A DNA stretch of 64,000 nt from the NCBI GenBank assembly GCA_024291935.2, contig CM044309.1:100899628-100963627 (forward strand), given 5' to 3'. This document shows positions 10,601 to 19,886 of this stretch, piece by piece. The stretch comes from Okapia johnstoni (taxonomy: Eukaryota > Chordata > Mammalia > Artiodactyla > Giraffidae). The notes under the pieces are model-generated. The model saw only the letters and a program-made list of their open reading frames with translations. It had not been told where the DNA came from and made no database searches. Each line of letters begins with the position of its first letter. The stretch's first letter is position 1. The position numbers and the translations under genes are program-made.

Positions 10601-12792
10601 AAATTTCGGTGACTAGATAGGAATTTCGTTTTTAACAAATCAGGGGTACTTCATCTAAACACATTCATAACTACTTTATAAGAGGGTATGTAGGGTGACA
10701 ATTTAGAACCAGCAGAAAATATATTTGGTGGAACTGCTTGATTGAAATGTACAGGAGCTGCCAGGAGATCCTGGCACAGCAGAAAGCCACATCAATGAGT
10801 CCGTGAGTCCCAGCATTCAGAAGGCCAGTACTGTCTTCCAGAGATGACTCTAAACCACAGAGGTTGGCTTATTTCCTTTATTTTAAACCTCCAAGTGGAC
10901 ACAGTCCTAGGAACCAGTATGGATGAGGTGGATCGCACAGCCACAGAGTATGTGACTGGAAACCTAACTTATTGTGTGATACTGAGCAAAGTATTAATGT
11001 ATATTTTAGTGTTCCTCTTGTAAGGTTTTGTTTATTTTACCAATTGAGGGGAGACCTTGAAACTATATATGAGTAGTAATGTTGACTAAGAGCACTTTGT
11101 GAGCACACTCGGGTTTACTTTTTGTTGGAATTTGTAGACAGTGGGAAACTGACATCAGCTCTTTTGAGAAAGATAATTTTTCCAACTGCACAGTAACCCT
11201 GTATAGAAGTTAAGAAAGAAAAAAGCAAGCCGTGCAGGGACTGGTCAGTAGGAAACAATGCCCTACAAAAGACTATAGTCTCTGTCCACCTAGTTCCTGT
11301 GTTCTGTACAGGGTTCATTTATGATGATTCTCTTAATAGATGATGTCCTTCCAAAACATTAAAAAAAAAAAATGTATCCAGTGGAGCACACAGTCTTAAG
11401 TGTTAGTACCTCCTGTACCATACAGAACTAAAACACAAGTTCATCAAAAGTTAAGAACTAATTTTTCTACAATGTTCCTGACCAAACAGAACATTAGCTA
11501 CAAAAGAGGCCTCCTCATTCTGTTAAGGGGAAACTGACATCATGTGAACCAAAAGGTTTCCATTTCTTTACCACCTTTGCTGGTCAGAGCTCCCACTCTG
11601 CTGCTCAGCAAAACACATAGAATACAATAAAATTACCAGCAGAATGTTTTTCCCAAAGAAGAGAAAATGTGCCTTTTCCTCCCACAGAAATTCCAAGTGA
11701 CTTTCACTGGAGGCAAGAAAACAAGATAAAATACTTACACATCTTCCAGCATATTTACAATACGTAAATCATCACAAAGCAAAAACTTTGCCTCAGTCAA
11801 GAAAAACAGCCCTACAGAGTAAACTTTAGTATAAAAAGTAGTCACAGGCTCATTAACTGCAGAATTCACACACTGGTTCACAAATAACCTCCTGGCTCTG
11901 ACCTGTCAACTCTGGCAGGTAACAATCATCATACCTCTGAAGATTGTGCGGGAAGCAACATTATTCATTTCTGGTACTAGAAAGCAGTAAACTTATTTAG
12001 GCTTGATTCAATTTAAAATTCTCTTTTGGTCTTAACACACAAGAACCTTTTAAAAACACTTTTTTTTTTTTTTTACACAGTAATCTAAGTGTGTGGATAT
12101 AAAAACTGACCCTTTCTCCATAGGAAATAAAACTTGAGCGAATCTCTATCTTCCCGAATCTAAGAGCCAGTGCCTCAAAGGCCCTCTCGAACATGCTGCT
12201 CCAGCTTTTCCTGTGGCGCCTTAAGTGAAAAACGCTTTCCTTAAATATGAAAAGAAAAACTATGCAGTAAGGACTCAAAGAGGTTATCTCCACTGTCAAG
12301 CCAAATCACTGCCCCGCAAAGTCGAGACGTTGAAAGGTTCTCCGAGCTGAGTGTTTGGAACTCTCAGCGACAAGGTGCGATCGGGGGCTGCGACGTTTCC
12401 CCTGTCACAGCCGGCTGGCCCACTAAAGCTCTCAAGGTGAGCCACGTACCTGGAGGAAGCTGCAGATTAGCAGGCAGTTGGATTGTGGTGGTGTTGGGGG
12501 CTTTCACGGCGACGATCTGAGGAGATGGCAGACGAGGGCCGTTGCTGAGTTTAGGAAGGGCACTGACAGGGGCCACTTTGGTCAGCAGGGTCCCCACGGG
12601 GGACCGCAGCGGCTGGGACGCCGAGGACTCTACGCAGACACTGACAGGAGCCTTAGTCACGGCGCCCAAGGCCACCGGAGTGCTCTCCACCCGGACGGGC
12701 AGAGCCGCTGCAGGGGCCATGGTCACGGTCCCGGAGGCGCCCACACCGGCGGGGGGAGCGGCGCCGGCCGGCTCCGTGAGGCCCGCGGGCAT
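1571..12792 (-). CDS. TAF4B: TAF4B 5' part of gene: coding exons 1-3 (partial)
   Basis: TAF4B is a TFIID subunit, paralogue of TAF4, enriched in ovary and testis and required for germ-cell maintenance (family knowledge). The coding join 12792-12450, 3688-3543, 1678-1571 is open throughout with GT-AG junctions and gives 199 residues of the Ala/Pro/Thr/Val-rich N-terminal region. The mammalian protein is about 860 residues, so the TAFH (NHR1) domain and C-terminal histone fold lie beyond the left edge. PSMA8 lies upstream in the same orientation, with about 26 kb between its stop and this promoter. Confidence 0.94.
1700..1931. repeat. AT-rich palindromic tract and Bov-tA head fragment
   Basis: A short tandem duplication of the phrase GTCATCAGTATTAGTA (near 1706 and 1740) is followed by interleaved TAATTAACTAGT palindromes (1851-1895). 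About 35 bases of a truncated Bov-tA tRNA-like head follow (1897-1931). All lie in TAF4B intron 2. Confidence 0.55.
2045..2480 (-). repeat. L1 3' end fragment
   Basis: Antisense L1 3' UTR: T-rich start, then the recognisable 'tgaagtacagttgaagtacaat' and 'ccctgtgttgtacaat' phrases of artiodactyl L1 3' ends. It is diverged. The sequence from 2481 to 3180 has no element I can name. Confidence 0.6.
3193..3472 (-). repeat. Bov-A2 SINE next to TAF4B exon 2
   Basis: Dimeric Bov-A2 with its terminal CAG repeat reading as (CTG)6 at the left end. It is flanked by a perfect 12-base target-site duplication ACATACACACTT at 3181-3192 and 3473-3484, so it is an intact insertion. Confidence 0.9.
3543..3688 (-). 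CDS. TAF4B: TAF4B coding exon 2
   Basis: Encodes TVLIKSNSGQLMLVSPQQ through NTQTVKICTMP, matching the TAF4/TAF4B N-terminal region. The acceptor is CTGTAG and the donor GTAGTA begins at 3542. It is 146 bases: two complete the Gly codon from exon 1, then 48 codons. A Bov-A2 SINE with intact target-site duplication begins only about 60-70 bases downstream of the donor. Confidence 0.94.
3945..4700 (+). repeat. L1 ORF2 3' end and 3' UTR fragment
   Basis: Decayed L1: the 'acagtatggtaacagcacaagac' region of the ORF2 C-terminal part, then 3' UTR phrases down to 'gaatattcatagc'. Frames are broken throughout. It lies in TAF4B intron 1. Confidence 0.65.
4701..5594 (+). repeat. Probable old L1M/HAL1 5' portion
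   Basis: Diverged sequence with the feel of an ancient L1 5' region. It runs into the clearer L1 portion beginning near 5760. Family assignment is weak. Confidence 0.35.
5595..5750 (-). repeat. CHR-type SINE fragment
   Basis: Antisense cetartiodactyl SINE body ('gggtcttagttgtggcacataagatc') interrupting the L1M. Confidence 0.65.
5755..6716 (+). repeat. Old L1M/HAL1 ORF1-region fragment
   Basis: A-rich, coding-like but broken sequence continuing through 'aacaatggaggccagacatcag', a hallmark of L1/HAL1 ORF1 C-terminal parts. A purine-rich GGGA tract lies at 6227-6275. A mariner MITE interrupts it at 6368-6440. Confidence 0.65.
6368..6440. mobile_element. Mariner MITE (MAR1-like)
   Basis: A roughly 73-base near-palindrome beginning TTGAATTGGCCAAAAGGTTC and ending in the complementary CGAACTTTTCGGTCAACCCA. 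It is a non-autonomous mariner hairpin common in ruminants, inserted into the L1M. Confidence 0.85.
6717..6996 (-). repeat. Bov-A2 SINE
   Basis: Dimeric Bov-A2 starting with a (CTG) run and containing two 'gtgtccgactct' units. It sits at the boundary of an L1 3' end. Confidence 0.88.
6997..7208 (+). repeat. L1 3' end with poly(A)
   Basis: Artiodactyl L1 3' UTR ('ctgtacacctgaaagtaacacaac' and 'caaatcaactataccccagt') ending in a 16-base A run. Confidence 0.8.
7209..8580 (+). repeat. L1M ORF2 fragment
   Basis: Decayed L1 ORF2 reading left to right: the 'caaaagttggctctttgac' motif region, reverse transcriptase section ('gatcaggattcctgagatgagg', 'acaaggatgcct'), then 'aaagaaattaaagatctaaataaatgg'. 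Stops and frameshifts are throughout. Confidence 0.75.
8761..8950 (-). repeat. Bov-tA SINE
   Basis: Antisense Bov-tA; its tRNA-like B box reads GATCGAACCC near 8889. Full length apart from minor decay. Confidence 0.85.
8951..9540 (+). pseudogene. Possible decayed coding remnant, unidentified
   Basis: Codon-like sequence giving short stretches such as SLKELMKKDLIYFTSN and IKEAIKSFLITLKYVIEEAQ, broken by stops and frame changes. I do not recognise the parent gene. It could be an old processed pseudogene or chance A-rich sequence. Confidence 0.25.
9895..10113 (+). repeat. Bov-tA SINE with target-site duplication
   Basis: Full-length Bov-tA, flanked by the perfect 12-base duplication CTCCCACAGCAT at 9883-9894 and 10114-10125. 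It lies in TAF4B intron 1. Confidence 0.92.
10126..12300. other. TAF4B intron 1, proximal part
   Basis: Mostly single-copy-looking sequence, with a MIR-like stretch near 10300-10420 and a 14-base T run at about 12060. No exon, RNA gene or young repeat seen. Confidence 0.5.
12450..12792 (-). CDS. TAF4B: TAF4B coding exon 1
   Basis: Encodes residues 1-114 plus one base, beginning MPAGLTEPAGAAPPAG. It is low-complexity and rich in Pro, Ala, Val and Thr, with near-identity to the N terminus of mammalian TAF4B as I recall it. The ATG at 12792 is preceded by a purine at -3. The exon ends CCTCCAG with a GTACGT donor at 12449; the leftover G is completed by exon 2 as Gly. It sits inside a CpG island. 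Confidence 0.95.
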
Positions 12793-12805
12793 CCCCCCAG
12801 GTGGA

Positions 12806-12901
12806 TCAGCGGCAGCCGCGGCACCGCCGTTCCAAGAGCAGAGGCGAGGGGAGGCTTGACAAGCGGCCGCCGACTCCGGTGCAGTTCCAGCCCCACAGCA
12901 T
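12806..12901 (-). other. Upstream ORF in TAF4B 5' UTR (31 codons plus stop)
   Basis: The only ATG on the gene strand between the inferred start site and the TAF4B ATG is at 12901, with G at -3. It opens a 31-residue Leu/Arg/Cys-rich frame (starting MLWGWNCTGV) that stops with TGA at 12806-12808, 13 nt before the main ATG. Such a uORF would be expected to dampen translation; the peptide itself resembles nothing I recognise. Confidence 0.5.
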
Positions 12902-13274
12902 CGCTAGGGAGAGGCGCCGGGGCCGCGACACAGGAGTCAGTGACCGACGCCGCGCTGGACAGCGGGACCCCGGCGTTCCGGACCTTCCTCCCGTCCGCAC
13001 TGCCCCGCCGGCTGCCACTCCTGCTCGGCCGCTCGCCGTTTCCTCAGCGGCGCTCACACGTGCGCCGGCTCAACCCGGCGCCTCAGCCCCGGGACCAGAT
13101 GCAGCGGAGGCCGGCTGCCCGGCTCCCGGAAGGGCGTCACGTCGGCTCCCACCTCCCACCGAAACTCGGCGCGGCGGATCCCCCGCCAGAAATTTCAAAC
13201 CTACGAACCCAGAGCGCCCCGAAGCCCCCTACGCGCGCTCCGCACGGCCCCGCCGCGCGGCCACGCCAGCCATG

Positions 13275-13282
13275 TTTATATA
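13275..13282 (-). promoter_or_regulatory. TATA box (TATATAAA) for TAF4B
   Basis: Good TATA consensus in an otherwise GC-rich stretch on the gene strand. It would place transcription initiation near 13245-13250 and give a 5' UTR of roughly 450 nt. The start site itself is not visible. Confidence 0.6.
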
Positions 13283-13356
13283 GCCACGCGGAGACCTCGC
13301 GCACGCGCACAGGCCGCCGCCACCGCCCCGGGCTTCCCCCGGAATCCGGCCGCGTG

Positions 13357-13361
13357 ATTGG
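13357..13361 (-). promoter_or_regulatory. CCAAT box
   Basis: GGCCAATCA context on the minus strand, the NF-Y-type sequence, about 75 bases upstream of the TATA element. Confidence 0.6.
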
Positions 13362-13383
13362 CCGCAGACTGGAATCGCGCTCG

Positions 13384-13391
13384 TGACGTCA
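13384..13391. promoter_or_regulatory. Perfect palindromic CRE (TGACGTCA)
   Basis: Full consensus cAMP-response element about 100 bases upstream of the TATA box of TAF4B. Full CREs are bound by CREB/CREM/ATF; CREM-tau drives many spermatid genes, which fits a germ-cell TFIID subunit. Binding is inferred. Confidence 0.7.
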
Positions 13392-13489
13392 CTAGGGACG
13401 GCTCCAGAGGGCGTTAGAATCTTCCCCTGAATCGGGAGGAAGGCGGGGCGAGTTGCCAAAAGTCCACCACGTGGAAAGGGCCGACCGCT

Positions 13490-14700
13490 CTTGGAAAACT
13501 GCGGCATCCGCGTTCTGCTTTTTCTTTGGTGTCTCCAGTTGCGTGTTCCTTGAAGAGCCAAGACTGTGTTTCCCACAAGCTTCTACTTTTTAAGGAAATG
13601 ATGTGGAGGACCGATTTCAGAGAGCAGTAACAGTAAGAACTCAGTCATGCTTCCTCATTGTTTTTCTGCGGGTTTAGCTCCAAAAGCATCGCTAGAATGA
13701 GCTTTACGTTTGACACTTCTGGTGGGGAAAAAAAAAGCTTAATGTCCGTTTCTTTTTTTTTTAATGTTTAAGCATGGCGTATAATTTTACAGTCGGTAAA
13801 ATGTGTTTATTTTCGTATAATTAGAGTTGAGCTGACCCAAGAAAAAAATCGTTTTCTTTTCGGAGCTGCTCTACCTGACTCTTTATCATCTCTAAACGTA
13901 TTTAAATTGTTTACGTGTGTGTCTACTTGAAAACTTGGACAGTGTCTTTTGATTCCTATATCCTCACATTCTAGTGTTTAGATTTTAAGTGCTGTGTTAT
14001 TCTTTGAATAAATGAAAAGTGTGTGGTGAATGAATCAATAATACAATCAAATACGGAAAAACTTGCCCCTTAGATCTAATCAGAGAAGATGCCTTGATTT
14101 CAGGCTATTGTCCTCATACTTTACGTTTTTAGGAACCTGCTCTATACTGAATGAGATTATAAAAGGCATCCTGACTTGTGCAGCTTCAGTTCTCACCCTC
14201 CTAGTCTGTTCCAGAGAACAGGATCTATTTCCAGTCCAAACACGTCAATCGCTGAGTTTGTCTTCTCTGGTATCGCAACCTGTCCAAATCAAGAACCCTT
14301 CTTAAGACCCAAATCAGTTACACCCTTCCCCATTTTATGAAGGCTTACTTGGTCACTTACCTTATAGAAAACTCCTCCAAGTGGAGTTGAGGAGAGGAAA
14401 ACCGAATTTATTGAGCACTTCTTGTGTCCTGTTCACAGACATTTACATTTCCTTCTTGCTTTCTTCCTTCCCTCTTCCTTTTTTAAAAAAAACAAAACTT
14501 CATTTTACTGGCTTAAAAACTGCAAAGGAGTAATTTATCCATGAAGCTGGGAATCTAACCAGTCTGTTTGATCCCAAAGCACATCTCTTCCCACTACTCC
14601 ACTAGTGATTCTTGTATCCCACACACACAACTCTTGGCAAAATACGTTGCACAGAAAAGGTATTTAGTAAATATTTGCTAAGTAAATGAATAAAATGGAG
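13490..14700. other. Intergenic sequence upstream of TAF4B
   Basis: AT-rich single-copy-looking DNA directly upstream of the TAF4B promoter. No repeat or gene that I can name. A divergent non-coding transcript from the CpG island is possible but not supported by any visible signal. Confidence 0.5.
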
Positions 14701-14715
14701 CCATGCAACATTTTC

Positions 14716-14844
14716 TGGAGAAGGAAATGGCAACCCACTTCAGTATTCTTGTCTGGGAAGTCCCATGGGCAGTGGAGCCTGGTGGGCTACAGCCCATGGG
14801 GTTGGAAGAGTCAGACACGACTTAGTGACTAAACAACAGCAGTA
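14716..14844 (+). repeat. 5'-truncated Bov-tA SINE
   Basis: Second half of a Bov-tA, flanked by the perfect duplication CAACATTTTC at 14706-14715 and 14845-14854. The truncation therefore happened at insertion. Confidence 0.9.
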
Positions 14845-15350
14845 CAACATTTTCAGGGAAGCAAAACCACCTAGTGGATTTGAATCTTAGACCTGCTCTT
14901 TCCACGCTGGACAAATTGTTCAGCTGAAGAAAGAAAGGGTCAGAAGTTTGCTCTGAGAACCACCCTTTTCTAAAACTCCATTAAACCCCACCCCCAATAC
15001 ACATACAGTTTTTAGGTTTGTAAATAACTTCTATCAAGTTACAAAGAGACCTGACTGAGGAAGTATACTTTCTCTTCAAGGTGACCTTGGACATTTCTCT
15101 TTTAATTGTTTACATTTGCTTGGTAATTTGCTGCGCTAATGGGAGCTTTAATTTTATACTTAAAAATCTACTCCTCTTTAGCCAGTTCAAGTAACTACAA
15201 TACTTGTCCTGAATTTGGAGGTTAGCAATAATTGTGTTTATTACATTTCCTTTCTATAGAAATTTATAATAATAAAACAGTACATATAGTGAGGCAAAAT
15301 GCATTCTATGTAAGAAAAATGTAGGGGAAAGATTATATCTTGATTTTATT

Positions 15351-15377
15351 AGATACGACTGAGTGACTAACACTTTA
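15351..15377 (+). repeat. Bov-tA 3' tail fragment
   Basis: Only the last ~27 bases of a Bov-tA (GATACGACTGAGTGACTAAC) remain, embedded in AT-rich sequence. Confidence 0.6.
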
Positions 15378-15461
15378 TTAGATTTAGCTGTTAAAATATT
15401 TGTGAAATTAAAGATGTTGAAAATCCTTGTTCATTTACCTTAGTCCAGTGTACAAATCCCA

Positions 15462-15676
15462 TTGCTCAGTCACTCAGTTCCATCCAACTATGTACCACCC
15501 CGCGGACTGTAGCTTGCCAGACTCCTCTGTCCATGGAATTCTCTAGGCAAGAATACTGGAGTTGGTTGCCGTTTCCTCCTCCAGGTGACCTTTCCAACCC
15601 AGGGATCAAACCGGTGTCTCTTGTGTCTCTTGATTTTGCAAGTGGATTGTTTACCAGTGTGCCACCTGGGAGGCCC
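15462..15676 (-). repeat. Bov-tA SINE (cluster member 1)
   Basis: Antisense full-length Bov-tA, the first of three same-strand copies within 770 bases. Confidence 0.87.
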
Positions 15677-15690
15677 TTGAGTGTGAGTGC

Positions 15691-15893
15691 GTGTTTAGTC
15701 ACTCAGTCTTGTCCGACTCTGCGACCCATGGACTTCAGCCCACCAGGGTCCTCTGTCCATGGAATTCTCCAGGCAAGCATACTGGAGTGGGTTGCCCTTT
15801 CTTCTCTAGGGAAACTTCCCAACCCATGAATCAAACCCAGGTCTCCTGAATTGCAGGCAGATTCTTTACCTGCTGGGCCATCAGGAAAGCCCT
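15691..15893 (-). repeat. Bov-tA SINE (cluster member 2)
   Basis: Antisense Bov-tA, separated from the previous copy by about 15 bases. Confidence 0.87.
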
Positions 15894-16023
15894 TAGCACC
15901 TTCTAAATGAGGGGTTAAGTCATTTATTGTCCAGATATTCTGCTTATTAACTCAGGTGATAAAACTGAACAAATACAAAATCTATGTTCTGAATATTTTA
16001 CTCTTTCACATACTGCATGCATG

Positions 16024-16227
16024 CTTAGTTACTCAGTTATGTCGAACCTTTTGAGATCCTATGGACTGTAGCCTGCCAGGCTCCTCTGTTCATGGAATTT
16101 ACCAGGCAAGAATAGTGAATTGGGTTGCCATTTCCTCCTCCAGAGGATCTTCCTAACACAGAGATCATACCTGTGTCTCCTTCATTGGCAGGCAGATTTT
16201 TTACTACTGAGCCATCTGGGAAGCCCT
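16024..16227 (-). repeat. Bov-tA SINE (cluster member 3)
   Basis: Antisense Bov-tA, the most diverged of the cluster. It is followed directly by the 44-base segment that is duplicated at 19210-19253. Confidence 0.85.
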
Positions 16228-16277
16228 TTTTTACACACAGACACAAACAATTTAACTAGGTATAGTTATCCCCTGAA

Positions 16278-16411
16278 GTAGCAAATGGCAACCCAGTCCA
16301 GTATTCTTGCCTGGAAAATTCCATGGACAGAGTGGCTTGGCAGGCTACAAGTTCATGGGGTCACAAAGAGTCAGACATGACTGGGCGCACACACACACAC
16401 ATATACACACA
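16278..16411 (+). repeat. 5'-truncated Bov-tA with (CA)n tail
   Basis: Sense-strand second half of a Bov-tA ending in a CA microsatellite (16387-16411). Confidence 0.85.
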
Positions 16412-16734
16412 GTTACCAAGTAAAAGGTATCAATTATTCTTATTGGCCATTTGATTTTCCACGTACCTACAGGCTCCACAACATGAGTAAAAGTTTACTA
16501 CTCTTTAGGATTTAAATAGGAAACCTTCTTTATTTGTGAAATGAGATCAGCTGAAAAATCTGCCTAAGAATACGTAACTATTTGACTAAAATGGCTATGG
16601 CCTCACTTTCAAAGTGTGCCAGAAATGACTGTGTGCCTTCAAGTTCTGTACCTTGAGCCTAGTCCAGTATCTGTGTTTTGCATCAGATCGTATAAATACT
16701 TTCTGCAACAGAACACCACTGTGTCATTCCTTTC

Positions 16735-16860
16735 CTCTTAAAGGAATGTGGCTCGCTCTCTTTCTGTTTTGGTCTTGCCATATGGCTTTCGGGATCCTGC
16801 TCCCCACCCCACCACTCCAAGACCTAACCACTGGACTACAAGGGAATTCCTGCTCAAACT
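16735..16860 (-). repeat. CHR-type SINE fragment
   Basis: Antisense 'aagacctaaccactggactac' SINE head with decayed body. Confidence 0.6.
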
Positions 16861-17555
16861 CTTAAAGAGTTTTGACTTTGTGAATAATTTCAATTTGGGG
16901 TGGCTTCATAAAAGGTTAATGAAGTCTGAGCCACTTTTTAAAATTTTTAGTATTTGAAAGTCAAGCTCCTCGAAAAAGTGGATACAGCTGAATGATCCTA
17001 ACATAAGAAATCTATTCACACTATGGAATATTAATCAGCATTAAGATACATACTTTTAGAGGTGCATTTATGAGAAAAATGATCATGGCATGTAGTTAAA
17101 TGAAAAAAAGAGGTTAGTATACAAAGTATGACTCCATTTTTTTGTAAATTAAAAAATATTTGTAACCAGTAAACAGATAATATGCTCAGAAGAAAATCTA
17201 TATTATACACCAATGTTGTTAACAGAGGACATCTCTATTTGGGGATAGTCCAAGTGATCTTTTTAAAGAAATTTCTCTTGTATGCTCTAATTTTTTTAAA
17301 CAATGAATGAATATTATTTACATAATCAAAACTTAACACAAACTTTTTCTTAAAATATGTATTCTTGGTAACACTTGAAATCTGTAAACACAGTTAAGTT
17401 CTCCCTCATCTCCCGTCCATAATATCCAGGAAACTTCACTGAATTCACAAATCTGGGCACCTTCCGCTGGCCCCACATACAACTACAGGAACTTTCCAGA
17501 TGTCCCAAACTTTCTCTCAGCCTTTCTCTCATACCTCATTGGTATGAAAACCAAT
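16861..17555. repeat. AT-rich sequence, probable old L1 remnant
   Basis: The segment 17030-17280 resembles decayed L1 3' UTR ('ggaatattaatcagcattaag'). The rest is unassigned. Confidence 0.35.
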
Positions 17556-17900
17556 GCCTTTTCATACAGTGGTTCACCTCCCTTTAAAAGCCTTCCCCAT
17601 CTGAAACGTATTCTACCTGATCAATTCCAGTATACCTGTCAACAGGCTACAACCTACACTGGATGAATTCAGTGCCTCTTCTTCGCCACAGCACCTTACC
17701 ATCGCACGTACCTGAGTTGTTTTTCCTGTCTATCCTCTCTCACTAGATTGTGAACTTCCTGGTAGCTGAGACTCTGTCATGTTCATTTCAGAACTAGAAG
17801 AGAGTATCGAATACATAGAAGAAAGACACAAAGTACTTCTCCGATTCCTATCCCAATTCCAACCTCTAGACTGGCTACTAGGGGCAGAAATTCCATCGTT
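17556..17900. repeat. L2-like ancient LINE fragment
   Basis: Phrases such as 'agattgtgaacttcctggtagctgagactctgtc' match the widely seen L2 3' region. Strongly diverged. Confidence 0.5.
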
Positions 17901-17972
17901 TGTGTCTTCTGGTGTCTAATCGGGTAATACTTCAGCTCTCTGAACTCAGGCTATACTATCTTTGAGTGGATG

Positions 17973-18189
17973 GGTGCTAAGCTGCTTCAGCCTTGTCTGA
18001 CTCTGCAACTCTTACGGACTGTAGCCCACCAGGTGCCTCTGTCCGTGGGATTCTCTAGGCAAGAATAGTGGAGTGGGTTGCCATGCCCTTCTCCAGGGGA
18101 TCTTCCCAACCCAGGGATCAAATCTGCGTCTCTTTTGTCTCCAGCGTTGGCAGGCAGGTTCTTTACCACTAGCGCCACTTGGGAAGCCC
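17973..18189 (-). repeat. Bov-tA SINE
   Basis: Antisense full-length Bov-tA ending at the conserved GGGAAGCCC. Confidence 0.87.
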
Positions 18190-19209
18190 AGAGTTTCCTT
18201 GGCTTAATTTCTGTCTTGATGTGACTTCCAGATCTATCTATCTTTGGCCCAGTTTCTCTCCTGGTTTCCAGACTTAAGTAGACAGCTGACTACTCTCTTC
18301 ATCTGGATGTCCCACAGGTTCATAGTAAGTTTATTATGCCATCTTCAAACCTGCCTTTTTCTCCTATGATCCCTATTTCACTGAACCAGTGAATTGCTTT
18401 CCAGTTCCCTAAGATTTAAAATTAGAAACTGACCTTGAGTTTTCCCTCTTTTTTCACTCTGTTTCAATTGGTCTTAGATCTTGTCAGTCCTGGCATATCT
18501 GTAATATCTCTGTAATCCATCGACTTCTCTCATTCGCACCGTCACTCTTTTAGTTCAAACCCAAGTGTGCTCATTTAAATTATGCTAACTGGGCTCTCTC
18601 CATGCCTCCAACCTTGCCTTTCTATTCTATTCTCTGGTCTGTAGTAAGAGAGATTTTTTTCAAACTATTCCTGACATTGTAGTTATTATCATCATTCTTT
18701 GATTTAGGACTATTTTTCTTTCTTACTAAAAGGAACCAAAAAGAAAACAATATCTATTTTTAACTGGTTATAATTCCATCGTTAAAGCTGAATTCTCATT
18801 TTTGCATATTACTTTCTAATCCTTATCCATTGTATGCTTGCTCTTATGTGAAGGACAAGTATGATTTTTGTACATGATTTAGAACTTATCTTTGCCTCAA
18901 TAATTTTCCATGGCTAAACATTTAAATCAAGTCACTTGCATAATTCCATACTTCTAAAATGTCTTAATAATGATTGTTTCACACATAATATTTGTTGAAC
19001 AAGAACACATCATTGTTTGTAAGTATAAGTACAAATTATGATAAAGGCTATGAAAAAAAAGAACAAGGTGCTTCAAAAGAGGATTAATGGACAGGATCTA
19101 AGTTAGCTCAGGAGCTAGAGAAAGAAATGCTTCAGGAATTAAAGAATGCCTATGACACTGAACTAGAGGGACAGTGGCCTACATCACCCTTGGATAGGTC
19201 AAAAGGGGC
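18190..19209. other. Intergenic, no named element
   Basis: Mixed AT-rich sequence; parts near 18400-18640 and 19080-19200 look like old L2-type repeat but I cannot assign them. No gene seen. Confidence 0.4.
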
Positions 19210-19644
19210 TTACACACAGACACAAACAATCTAACTAGGTATAGTTATCCCCTAACAAAATTAGGAAATTTAACATTGATACAACTATTGGTCAATAGAT
19301 CTTAAATCAACAGATCTTTTTCAATTTTTGCCAATTGTCCCAATAATGTTCTTTTATAGCAAGTTTTTTTCTAACCCAGAATTCAATCCAGAATCATTCA
19401 TTGTGCACAGTTTTATATCTCTTTAGTCTCCTTCAATCTAGAACAGTTCTTTTGCCTTTCTTTTTCATGATATTGCCATTTTTGAAGAGAAGAGGCCATT
19501 TATTTTGTATAATGCCCTCAGTTGGGTTTGTTTTTCCTCATAAGCAGATTCAGGTTATGCATTTTGTCTGAAATACAGCATAAGTGATGTTATACCCTCT
19601 GTGTCATATTAGGAGACACATTATGTTAGTTTGTAATAATATAA
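19210..19644 (+). repeat. Compound duplication assembled from two neighbouring loci
   Basis: 19210-19253 copies 16231-16274 with one visible mismatch. It is joined without a gap to 19253-19644, which copies 21143-21535 with about one substitution and one 1-base length change. The second source is a section of an old L1M, yet the two copies are almost identical, so the copying is recent. Confidence 0.85.
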
Positions 19645-19737
19645 GGTCATGTGATGTGCAAATGAAATCAAGTGAAATATTTTAAGCAGAGGAGTATAAT
19701 TAATTTACATTTGAAAAATTTTTATTTGGCGGTAATT

Positions 19738-19886
19738 TCAAATTTAGAGAAGAGCTGTAAGAAACAGTATTTGCAACTCCCATTTCCTCTCCTTCCAGAT
19801 TCACCAGTTTTAATATTTTGATTTGTTCACCATTTGTTCTCTTTGTATAAGTGTGTGTGTGTATATACATATATAGTAAACATACA
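19738..19886. repeat. L1M fragment interrupted by Tigger-like element
   Basis: Left part of an old L1M ('aactcccatttcctctccttccagattcaccag') with an internal TG/TA microsatellite at 19850-19878. The element resumes at about 21037. Confidence 0.55.

Larger units (their letters stand above)
12370..13480. promoter_or_regulatory. TAF4B CpG island promoter
   Basis: About 1.1 kb of dense CpG sequence, sharply different from the AT-rich flanks, covering exon 1, the 5' UTR and the promoter. On the minus strand it contains, in order toward the gene, an E-box (13468-13473), a perfect CRE (13384-13391), a CCAAT box (13357-13361) and a TATA box (13275-13282). Long open frames on both strands here are a by-product of base composition. 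Confidence 0.85.

Noticed and set aside
12806..13057. An 83-codon frame upstream of TAF4B as a long uORF
   Set aside because: Its first codon is GTG, not ATG. Only the internal ATG at 12901 is a credible start, so the uORF is 31 codons.
12478..13386. A 302-codon open frame on the plus strand opposite TAF4B exon 1
   Set aside because: It is antisense to a firmly identified exon and promoter, rich in Arg/Pro/Ala/Gly as expected for random frames in a CpG island, and spans the TATA/CCAAT region. No domain recognised.
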